Shown here in pieces: positions 1-5,449 of a stretch of 8,803 nucleotides of DNA. Position 1 is the stretch's first letter; each line of letters begins with the position of its first letter. Origin of the DNA: Bacillota bacterium. Lineage in GTDB: Bacteria > Bacillota > Clostridia > Oscillospirales > Oscillospiraceae. Location of the stretch: NCBI GenBank assembly GCA_023395775.1, contig JAEWYA010000226.1, positions 1 to 8,803 on the forward strand, read 5' to 3'. Position numbers and translations under genes: made by a program. The notes beneath the pieces are model-generated. The model saw only the letters and a program-made list of their open reading frames with translations. It was not told the origin of the DNA and did no database searches.

Positions 1-53
1 CACTTGATACATTTCTCCAAGTTTTCCCTCTCCTTTCTCTATACCATACAGGC

Positions 54-83
54 AAAGCGGACGGCTGGCAGGCCGTCCGCTTT
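54..83. terminator. Hairpin, possible terminator of a gene to the left
   Basis: A perfect 12-bp stem (AAAGCGGACGGC, 54-65, with its complement 72-83) closes a 6-base loop. The A-rich left foot and T-rich right foot resemble a bidirectional intrinsic terminator, but the following U-tract is poor on both strands. It could end transcription entering from the left edge or back up the terminator of the yerC-like gene. Bases 1-53 show nothing recognisable. Confidence 0.4.
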
Positions 84-104
84 GTCGTTCCGGAGAAGAG
101 GGAT

Positions 105-145
105 AATAGCAGGGAGGAGCGCTTTGGACGCCCCTCCCTGCTATT
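105..145 (-). terminator. Intrinsic terminator-like hairpin downstream of the yerC-like gene
   Basis: A 13-bp perfect stem (AATAGCAGGGAGG, 105-117, with 133-145) has an inner 3-bp extension (119-121 with 129-131) around a 7-base loop. It begins 20 bases beyond the stop codon of the minus-strand regulator gene. On the minus strand the 3' arm ends in TATTAT, so the U-tract is short. Position and stem strength support termination of that gene. Confidence 0.6.
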
Positions 146-164
146 TTAGTAAAAAACCAAGAAT

Positions 165-482
165 CTATTCTTTTCCCTTTTTCGGCTCATCTTTCTCCGC
201 AAGGCGGGAAATGATCCGGGCATAGCCATCCGCGCCGTAAACCAGACATTTGCGGACGCGGGTGATTGTGGCTGAGGAAACGCCGGTCTTCTCATTGATG
301 GCGTTGAAGGTCTCGCCCTCCTGAAGCATCCGGGCCACCATCCACCGCTGGGCCATAACCTGAATCTCTCCCACAGTGCAGAGGTCGTCAAAAAAGCGGT
401 AGCAGTCCTCCTGGTCCTTCAGGGAGAGGACAGCCTGATACAGATGATCTACCATCTCCGATTTCATTCTGCTCTCATACAT
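165..482 (-). CDS. yerC: YerC/YecD-family TrpR-like DNA-binding protein
   Basis: This is a small cytoplasmic DNA-binding protein of the TrpR-related YerC/YecD family, 105 aa, the usual size. An N-terminal helical part contains the family-typical stretch around LSLKDQEDCYRFFDDLCTV (residues 19-37) followed by EIQVMAQRWMVARML. A TrpR-type helix-turn-helix lies at about residues 59-82 (FNAINEKTGVSSATITRVRK). TrpR binds tryptophan, but the ligand and targets of YerC-type proteins are not established, so no effector is assigned. The start at 482 has only a weak GGGG-type ribosome site; Met6 is an alternative start. A TTGACA-17-TATCCT promoter lies upstream at 576-604, and a hairpin follows the TAG stop. 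It is divergent from hutH, so control of hutH is possible but unproven. Confidence 0.88.
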   Translation of the reverse strand: MYESRMKSEMVDHLYQAVLSLKDQEDCYRFFDDLCTVGEIQVMAQRWMVARMLQEGETFNAINEKTGVSSATITRVRKCLVYGADGYARIISRLAEKDEPKKGKE

Positions 483-575
483 CTTGCAGCCCCACTTTCA
501 AACTCAGGCGTCATCGGATGCCAATTCCGACGGCGGCATTGCTTTCATACAATAATGAGGTATCTTACAGCCAAC

Positions 576-604
576 AGGATAGCAGACTTTTCAATTGCTG
601 TCAA
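576..604 (-). promoter_or_regulatory. Sigma-70-type promoter of the yerC-like gene
   Basis: Read on the minus strand, a perfect -35 TTGACA (599-604) is followed after exactly 17 bases by TATCCT (576-581), which matches 4 of 6 -10 positions. It points at the yerC-like start about 94 bases downstream, predicting a leader of roughly 85-90 nt. Confidence 0.72.
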
Positions 605-620
605 TCCATTTGCTTTTTTA

Positions 621-641
621 TGGCAGATGGTGGTTATGCCA
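621..641. promoter_or_regulatory. Inverted repeat TGGCA-N11-TGCCA, possible operator
   Basis: Perfect 5-bp half-sites TGGCA (621-625) and TGCCA (637-641) have centres 16 bp apart, about one and a half helical turns. They lie just upstream of the yerC-like -35 box and inside the divergent region shared with hutH. Short half-sites can occur by chance, so the regulatory reading is tentative. Confidence 0.22.
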
Positions 642-736
642 AATCTGTTTCTCTCACTGCCGTGATATCGTGTTAGTTCTTTACCAATACACTGTGATAA
701 TGCACAAAAAACAATATTTACATTCTAAAATAAATG

Positions 737-765
737 TTGATTTTATACAAAAACGGTGTTACTAT
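737..765 (+). promoter_or_regulatory. Likely hutH promoter
   Basis: TTGATT (737-742) and TACTAT (760-765) are spaced by 17 bases in AT-rich DNA. An overlapping TATAAC at 763-768 is a better -10 hexamer but at 20-base spacing. Transcription would start near 772, giving a leader of about 250 nt before the hutH ATG. Confidence 0.55.
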
Positions 766-771
766 AACCAT

Positions 772-1020
772 AAGCAAAGAATCAAACCGACAAGCGCACA
801 ATACAGACGGGATCGTGAGGGCTCACCCATGGGCAGGGTGAAGGTACTTCCGGCGCGGGCCGCGCCGGAAGTGCGTTTTGGCTCCCGCGTTCCAGGTACA
901 TTTCTCATAAGAGTTGGAGCTGCCGCTGGGGTACGCCCCTTTCCGAACGCTGTCCGCGCAAACGGACGCCGCTGGGAGACTGACCGCTCTGGGCAAAAAT
1001 TGAAACGAGGTACAAATAAA
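772..1020 (+). promoter_or_regulatory. Long structured 5' leader of hutH, candidate cis-regulatory RNA
   Basis: About 250 nt separate the predicted transcription start from the hutH ATG. Visible elements are: TCACCC/GGGTGA (823-828 with 836-841), which competes with GTGA/TCAC (815-818 with 823-826); a strong terminator-like stem at 846-872; a GGGG-UACG-CCCC stem (928-939); GTCCG/CGGAC (952-956 with 963-967); and GCCGCTGGG repeated at 922-930 and 968-976, with a relative ACCGCTCTGGG at 983-993. No T-box antiterminator signature and no full known riboswitch consensus is recognised. An attenuator, an unknown riboswitch or a separate short RNA ending near 880 are all possible. Confidence 0.45.
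846..879 (+). terminator. Terminator-like attenuator stem inside the hutH leader
   Basis: This is a perfect 12-bp GC-rich stem (ACTTCCGGCGCG, 846-857, with 861-872) closing a 3-base loop, followed by GCG and then TTTT (876-879). The T-run is short and displaced by three bases, so termination may be partial, as expected for an attenuator. It lies about 75 bases after the predicted start site and 140 bases before the hutH ATG. Confidence 0.5.
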
Positions 1021-2589
1021 ATGATTATGAAGCCTTCCGAGATAGAACATGTGGTTGTCGATGGACACAGTCTGACGCTGGAGTCCTTTGTGGCTGTCGC
1101 CCGTTACGGCGCGACGGTGGAGCTGGCCGATTCCGCGCTGGAGGCCATGCAAAAGTCCCGCGCGCTGGCGGAGAAAATTGTCGCCGAGAACCGTGTTGCG
1201 TATGGAATCACCACGGGCTTTGGCGATTTTCAAAAGGTTGCCGTCCCCGAGGAGATGAGTAATCAGCTCTCCACCAACCTGATCCTCAGCCACTGCACCG
1301 GCACCGGCGATCCCTATGCCGAGGAAGTGGTCCGCGGTATGCTGCTGCTGCGTGCCAATGCCCTGTGTGTGGGCGTATCCGGCATCCGGCCCGTTCTGGT
1401 GGAAATGATGCTGGCGATGCTGAACGCGGGCGTCACTCCCGTGGTTCCCCAGAAGGGCTCTCTGGGCTCCTCCGGCGATCTGGCGCCTTTGGCGCACATG
1501 ACTCTGCCCATGCTGGGCAAGGGTCTTGCCACCTACAAGGGCGAGAAGCTGTCCGGGGCCGAGGCCATGGCCAAGGCCGGCATTAAAACGCTGGACACGC
1601 TGGTGTGCAAGGAAGGCCTCGGCATGACCAACGGCACCTGCGCCATGACCTCCGTAGGCTCTCTGGCCCTATATGATACCATCTGCGCCGCTCAGCTGGC
1701 CGACGCCATCAGTTCCCTGGACTTCGAAGCGCTCACCGGCCTTCGCAACGCGTTTGATCCCCGCATTCACGCCGTCCGCGGCCAAAAGGGTCAGATGCTG
1801 GTGGCAGCCAACATGCGCAGGCTCCTGGCAGGTTCCGAGATTCTGGACAACTGTCAGAAGGACCGTGTGCAGGATGCCTACGCCCTGCGCTGCATTCCCC
1901 AGCTCCACGGCGCTGTCCGCGATGCGCTGGAGTATGTGCGGAGCAAGGTTGAGATCGAGCTGAATGCCGTCACCGACAACCCGCTGTTGTTTTTGGATGA
2001 CGAGGCGGTCATTTCCGGCGGAAACTTCCACGGCGAGCCTATGGCGATTCCCTTTGACACGCTGGGTATCGCGTGCAGCGAGATCGCCAACGCCTCCGAG
2101 CGCCGTACCGAGCGCATGGTGAATGCGGCGCTGTCCAACGGCCTCACCCCGTTTTTGACTACAAAGCCGGGTGTGAACTCCGGCTTTATGATCGTGCAGT
2201 ACGCCGCGGCCTCCATGGTGTCCGAGAACAAGGTCCTGGCTCATCCTGCGTCCGTGGACTCCATTCCCTCCTCCGCCAATCAGGAGGATATCGTCTCCAT
2301 GGGTACCACCGCAGGCCGCAAGGCGGGCTGGATTGTGCAGAATACCCTGTCCGTCCTGGCGGATGAACTGCTGACTGCCTGCCAGGCCGTCGACATCCGC
2401 CGCAACCTGAATACTCACGGCCAGGGCATCGCTCCTGTACACGAGGCGCTGTACAAGCATGTGCGCGAGAAAGTCGCTTTCTATGAGATTGACCGCGAGA
2501 TCTGGCCGGACATCGCGGAGGTGGAAAAGATGGTTCGCAGCGGCGAGCTGCTGGATATCGTCAAGGAGTACGTCCCCGACTTTGAGTAA
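1021..2589 (+). CDS. hutH: Histidine ammonia-lyase (histidase)
   Basis: Converts L-histidine to trans-urocanate and ammonia in the cytosol, the first step of histidine degradation. The 522 aa fit the MIO aromatic amino acid lyase family. Visible landmarks are YGITTGFG (Tyr61), LILSHCTG (Ser-His 90-91, the histidase-type selectivity pair), the MIO loop GSLGSSGDLAPLAHM (cofactor triad Ser150-Ser151-Gly152), EGLGMTNGT (Asn204), VQDAYALRC (Tyr287, Arg290), TDNPLLF, GVNSGFMIVQ and ANQEDIVSMG (Glu422). The first MIO residue is Ser instead of the usual Ala, and QEDH is QEDI. The start at 1021 has GAGG at 1007-1010, ten bases upstream. The frame stays open far upstream, but that stretch does not look like protein. 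No hutU, hutI or ftcD is adjacent. Histidine is the likeliest substrate; another aromatic amino acid is possible. Confidence 0.93.
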   Translation: MIMKPSEIEHVVVDGHSLTLESFVAVARYGATVELADSALEAMQKSRALAEKIVAENRVAYGITTGFGDFQKVAVPEEMSNQLSTNLILSHCTGTGDPYAEEVVRGMLLLRANALCVGVSGIRPVLVEMMLAMLNAGVTPVVPQKGSLGSSGDLAPLAHMTLPMLGKGLATYKGEKLSGAEAMAKAGIKTLDTLVCKEGLGMTNGTCAMTSVGSLALYDTICAAQLADAISSLDFEALTGLRNAFDPRIHAVRGQKGQMLVAANMRRLLAGSEILDNCQKDRVQDAYALRCIPQLHGAVRDALEYVRSKVEIELNAVTDNPLLFLDDEAVISGGNFHGEPMAIPFDTLGIACSEIANASERRTERMVNAALSNGLTPFLTTKPGVNSGFMIVQYAAASMVSENKVLAHPASVDSIPSSANQEDIVSMGTTAGRKAGWIVQNTLSVLADELLTACQAVDIRRNLNTHGQGIAPVHEALYKHVREKVAFYEIDREIWPDIAEVEKMVRSGELLDIVKEYVPDFE

Positions 2590-2612
2590 GCCATACAACA
2601 TACAAAGCTAAG

Positions 2613-2649
2613 AAGCCGCCGCTCCGGGAAACTGGCGCGGCGGCTTTTT
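2613..2649 (+). terminator. Intrinsic terminator of hutH
   Basis: A stem of about 10 bp built on AGCCGCCGC (2614-2622) and its complement (2637-2645) closes a 14-base loop and runs into TTTTT (2645-2649). It starts 24 bases after the hutH TAA stop. Confidence 0.88.
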
Positions 2650-2691
2650 GACAGCCCAAAATCGTTGGAGTGAATGTTGAGAGAAACCTGT

Positions 2692-2716
2692 GCCGCGCCG
2701 ATTTTTTCGGCGCGGC
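2692..2716. repeat. GC-rich palindrome with T5 loop
   Basis: GCCGCGCCGA (2692-2701) and its exact complement TCGGCGCGGC (2707-2716) flank TTTTT. No T-tract follows on either strand, so it is not a standard terminator. It lies between the terminators of two convergent genes and could be a REP-like intergenic palindrome or part of the neighbouring structured stretch. Confidence 0.45.
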
Positions 2717-2739
2717 GTGTTCCCCTAGTGCAAAATCTG

Positions 2740-2804
2740 CGGCGGCGCTCCCTCTGATATTCCAACCCCGCGCCGCCGACAAAAGCGGCGGAATAATATC
2801 CGCC
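2740..2804. repeat. Ladder of overlapping, mutually exclusive GC-rich stems
   Basis: Three inverted repeats share arms: CGGCGGCGC (2740-2748) with 2770-2778; CCGCCG (2773-2778) with CGGCGG (2786-2791); and GGCGGA (2787-2792) with TCCGCC (2799-2804). Forming one stem excludes its neighbour. No open reading frame here looks real. The stretch lies in the convergent gap after hutH, so no downstream gene is obviously controlled. Confidence 0.4.
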
Positions 2805-2842
2805 ACACAGTACGCGGTAAGGTGATTTTTTCGCCTAGCAGA

Positions 2843-2884
2843 GAAAGAAAACGCGGTTCCCGGAGAAGTTCTCCGGGAACCGTG
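2843..2884 (-). terminator. Intrinsic terminator of the nhaC/small-membrane-protein unit
   Basis: A 12-bp perfect stem (CGGTTCCCGGAG, 2854-2865, with 2871-2882) is extendable by wobble pairs. On the minus strand it is followed by a T-rich run (CGTTTTCTTTCTC). It starts 3 bases after the stop codon of the minus-strand gene ending at 2888. Confidence 0.82.
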
Positions 2885-2887
2885 CTT

Positions 2888-3373
2888 TCAGGCTTTTTTC
2901 TTCCGCTTTGCGTCGGGTTTTGCTTTTTCACTCATATCACCGACTTTGATGCCGGGGTTTCGATCCGCTGCCAGTTCCATAATCTTTTTCGCGTCACTCT
3001 TGGTAAAAAACAGCCGTTTGCTTTTGATATCGTTGGCAAAATAGAGCGCCACCAAATCGGGGTGGCCTCGATCCTCGCGGGTGACCGCGCGAATCTCGTC
3101 CCAGCTCAGAAAATCGTAGTGGGTGGTGATTTTCATCTGATAATAGATCTCCACGCCACGGCTGGTCACTGCGGTGGTCTTCACCATCATCAGCGCCAGC
3201 AGGTACAGAAGTCCAAAGACAGCCGCCACATGATGCTGCGTCACCAGTCCGCCCAGAATCAGCAGACCGGCCATAAACCAGCTTCCGATTTTTACCCACT
3301 TTTTCAGGGGCTTCAGTTCTTTTGCATAATATTTGGGCCCCTCGACGGATTCCCATGGGAGATGTTCGATCAT
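2888..3373 (-). CDS. Small two-helix membrane protein of unknown function, PH-like C-terminal part
   Basis: I do not recognise a named gene. The 161-aa product starts MIEHLPWES, carries two adjacent hydrophobic helices (about residues 30-45 and 48-65), and then a soluble beta-rich stretch (about 66-145) containing LSWDEIRAV and KRLFFTKSDAKKIMEL. That layout resembles small bacterial PH-like/YcxB-type membrane proteins. The tail is very basic (KAKPDAKRKKKA), suggesting a cytoplasmic C-terminus. The ATG at 3373 is preferred over an upstream in-frame TTG at 3406 because AAAGGA lies about 11 bases before the ATG. It follows nhaC by 61 bp on the same strand with no terminator between, so co-transcription is likely. 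Function is unknown; an accessory role for the antiporter is only a guess. Confidence 0.75.
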   Translation of the reverse strand: MIEHLPWESVEGPKYYAKELKPLKKWVKIGSWFMAGLLILGGLVTQHHVAAVFGLLYLLALMMVKTTAVTSRGVEIYYQMKITTHYDFLSWDEIRAVTREDRGHPDLVALYFANDIKSKRLFFTKSDAKKIMELAADRNPGIKVGDMSEKAKPDAKRKKKA

Positions 3374-3434
3374 CACGCAGCGGTTCCTTTCTTTACAGAC
3401 GGTCAAAGCGGACCGGTAGCCTCATACAGACGGC

Positions 3435-4976
3435 TCAGGCCTTGATGGAAGGCGCCTTGCCGGCCGCACGGCGATCTTCCAGGTTCTTCAAAGCGCGCTC
3501 ATGCGCTTCCTCGGGAGCGCCGGCGGGCTTTCCTGCCCGGGTCTTGCCGAAAAGGTTCGTGTAAGAGCCGTCAGCCCAGAAAATGTTGCGGCCCATGGCT
3601 GCCGTGACGGCGGCGTAGATGGGGTTCAGCAGGTTCAGGAAAGCGTACGGGAAATAGACGAAGGGGTGGACGCCCAGTACGCCGTACTGATAAGCGCCGC
3701 AGCCGGTCCACGGGAACATGACGGCCCACAGCGTGCCGCAGTCCTCCAGCGTACGGGAGAGCATGTTGCGGCCAAGACCCATCTCGTCGTATTTATCCTC
3801 GTACAGCGGGGCGGGAACGCCGATTCCCAGGAACTGGTCGCACATAGTAGCGTCGCAGAACAGGGAGGTCAGCAGAGTTGCCAGAATCAGACTGCCCACA
3901 GAGTGCAGGTGATTCTTCAGCTTGCCGAACAGCGCTTCCACGCAGCCGCAGCGGGCCAGAGCGCCGCCGTATGCAACCGCCAGCAGAATCAGATTGATGG
4001 TCCACATCTGATGATCCATGCCACCGCGGCTGAGCAGGTTATCCGCCAGCTCGTTGCCGGACTCAAAGCCCGTGCCGTAATGCAGGGTATCAAAGATGGT
4101 GCTGATGTCGGTCATGCCCTGGAAAACGGCTGCAAACAGAACGCCGCAACCCACGGAAATGGCAATACCCACGAGACCGGGGAGCTTCATGACGCAAGCT
4201 GCGATAATGACGAGAATGGGAACCAGCAGGAAGGGATTGATATTGAACCCATTATAAATAGCGGCCTGCAGATCCGTGGCTATGGTGCTATCATAGCCGG
4301 CGCTGTCAATATTCAGCCCCAGAATGGTATAGAGAATCAAAGCGATGACAAATGTAGGAGCCGTGGTGGAGACCATAGCGGTCACGTGGTCAAAAAGTCC
4401 TGTTTTCGCAACCGCAGCAGCCAGGTTGGTGGTATCGCTCAGAGGAGAGAATTTATCGCCCACATACGCGCCGGAGATGATCATACCGGCGGTGATGGCG
4501 GGGTTGATGCCAAGGCCCGCGCCGATGCCCAGGAAAGCAATACCGATGGTGGCAGTGGCGGTCCAGGAGGAGCCGCAGGCAAGACCCACCACCGCGCACA
4601 TGATGCAGCCGATGGGCAGGAACAGCTTCGGAGTCAGCAGATCCAGACCGTAGTAGATCAGGGCCGGAATGGTGCCGGACATGATGAAGGAGGCCACGAG
4701 AATACCCACGGTGCAAAGAATCAAAATGGCTTCCATGGTGGCGTTCAGCTGGTCCAGCATACCGGCCAGCATATCGGAAAAGCTGTGTCCGCAGGCGAAG
4801 CCTACGATGCAGGCCACCACGATAGCTACCATCAAAGGCATGTGGGCATCACGATAACGATCGGGGCCCAGAAAACCGTAAATCATCAGGCCCATCATGA
4901 CGACGATGGGCAGCAGCGCCTCAAAAATGTTGGGAAGTCGGACAGTACGTACCTTTTTCTGCTTGGTTTCAGGCAT
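3435..4976 (-). CDS. nhaC: NhaC-family Na+/H+ antiporter-like transporter
   Basis: This 513-aa polytopic inner-membrane protein has about 11-13 hydrophobic segments. Family hallmarks are GSSWTATATIG (135-145), GDKFSPLSDTTNLAAA (173-188), the second-half relative CDATMCDQFLGIGVPAPLY (374-392) and TLEDCGTLWAVMFPWT (409-424). The last 35 residues are charged and probably cytoplasmic. NhaC proteins exchange Na+ for H+; relatives such as MleN exchange organic acids, and some family members are linked to amino acids, so the substrate is uncertain. The ATG at 4976 follows a strong purine-rich ribosome site (GGAAAGAGGG) seven bases upstream. The small membrane-protein gene lies 61 bp downstream. A 473-bp non-coding stretch with stems lies upstream. 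The protein has about 14 cysteines, many for this family. Confidence 0.88.
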   Translation of the reverse strand: MPETKQKKVRTVRLPNIFEALLPIVVMMGLMIYGFLGPDRYRDAHMPLMVAIVVACIVGFACGHSFSDMLAGMLDQLNATMEAILILCTVGILVASFIMSGTIPALIYYGLDLLTPKLFLPIGCIMCAVVGLACGSSWTATATIGIAFLGIGAGLGINPAITAGMIISGAYVGDKFSPLSDTTNLAAAVAKTGLFDHVTAMVSTTAPTFVIALILYTILGLNIDSAGYDSTIATDLQAAIYNGFNINPFLLVPILVIIAACVMKLPGLVGIAISVGCGVLFAAVFQGMTDISTIFDTLHYGTGFESGNELADNLLSRGGMDHQMWTINLILLAVAYGGALARCGCVEALFGKLKNHLHSVGSLILATLLTSLFCDATMCDQFLGIGVPAPLYEDKYDEMGLGRNMLSRTLEDCGTLWAVMFPWTGCGAYQYGVLGVHPFVYFPYAFLNLLNPIYAAVTAAMGRNIFWADGSYTNLFGKTRAGKPAGAPEEAHERALKNLEDRRAAGKAPSIKA

Positions 4977-5329
4977 TAGAAATCCCTCTTTCCTTATGAT
5001 AGTTGATTTTTGCAGTTTTTACGGGAAACTTTGTACAGCGGGCCGCCGATTTTCATCCGGCTTGCCGCCTTTCACATTCTCCGTAAATGCCCTCCTTTCC
5101 GGACAGATTCGCTGCAACAATACAGACATAGGAAATACCGCCCGCGCCTTAGAGCGGGCGATGAGCGCCGGAGGATGCCGGAAGCGGACAAACGCTGTTT
5201 GGGCAAAACAGCGCCTTCTCATGCAGCCGTTCCAGATATTCTCCGGCGGGACTTCACGGACAAACGATTTTCTCGCTGAGAACTTTCTCCATTCCCTCTC
5301 CGTGATTAGATACATTTTACATGATGAAG
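4977..5329 (-). promoter_or_regulatory. Long upstream region of nhaC with several stems; candidate leader
   Basis: No convincing gene is present; a 98-codon open frame (5315-5019, minus) lacks a ribosome site and has no recognisable content. Visible structures are: CGCCGGAG (5166-5173) pairing with CTCCGGCG (5241-5248) around an inner hairpin CGCTGTTT/AAACAGCG (5193-5200 with 5206-5213); a CGCCCGC/GCGGGCG stem (5139-5145 with 5154-5160); and a 10-bp direct repeat CGGACAAACG (5185-5194 and 5257-5266). On the minus strand a perfect AGGAGG (5091-5096) precedes an ATG-TGA start-stop at 5077. A weak promoter (TAGACG-17-TATCTA, 5307-5335) could start the transcript. No known riboswitch class is recognised. 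Confidence 0.35.
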
Positions 5330-5363
5330 CGTCTATAAAACGTCTATTTTTGTGACATTCACA
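5330..5363. promoter_or_regulatory. Operator-like cluster: tandem CGTCTAT repeats and a TGTGA-N3-TCACA palindrome
   Basis: CGTCTAT occurs at 5330-5336 and 5341-5347, spaced 11 bp, one helical turn. Three bases further on is the perfect palindrome TGTGA-CAT-TCACA (5351-5363). The cluster lies upstream of nhaC near the weak candidate promoter and downstream of the oadA-like gene. The half-site resembles CRP/FNR-type boxes, but the 3-bp spacer is shorter than the usual 6 (CRP) or 4 (FNR). A regulator is not identified. Confidence 0.35.
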
Positions 5364-5449
5364 GAGCAGGAGAAAGCAAGGACTTTCAACACGCCCGTAA
5401 CTCGACGCTTTCCCTCAAAATTGCCGCGATTATTGCCCAAAGAGGGGAG

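Noticed and set aside
811..995. Resemblance of the hutH leader to a ZTP (pfl) riboswitch: GGGATCGTGA near 809-818 and ACCGCTCTGGGCA near 983-995
   Set aside because: Both segments differ from the conserved ZTP core as I remember it, the intervening conserved segment is not found, and the spacing is far too long. An Infernal search with the Rfam pfl model would settle it.
772..1020. T-box leader ahead of hutH
   Set aside because: No antiterminator TGGNACCGCG-like sequence or stem I signature was found.
1669..2601. A 310-codon antisense frame over hutH
   Set aside because: The plus strand carries unambiguous histidase motifs over this whole stretch, and the antisense product has no recognisable features or ribosome site.
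2648..2676. Perfect TTGACA (2648-2653) right after the hutH terminator as a promoter
   Set aside because: No acceptable -10 box lies 16-18 bases downstream, and no plus-strand gene follows.
3501..4979. A 492-codon open frame on the plus strand, antisense to nhaC
   Set aside because: It mirrors the whole nhaC gene. Its translation is rich in His, Gln and Gly with no recognisable domain, whereas the minus frame shows clear NhaC motifs and a ribosome site. It is a by-product of GC-rich codon use.
5019..5315. A 98-codon minus-strand frame upstream of nhaC
   Set aside because: No ribosome site before its ATG, composition rich in Arg and Pro with no recognisable domain, and it overlaps the palindromic stems. 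Treated as leader DNA.
5351..5363. CRP or FNR binding site
   Set aside because: The TGTGA/TCACA halves are separated by 3 bp instead of the 6 bp of CRP sites, and the sequence is not the FNR consensus. Kept only as a palindrome.
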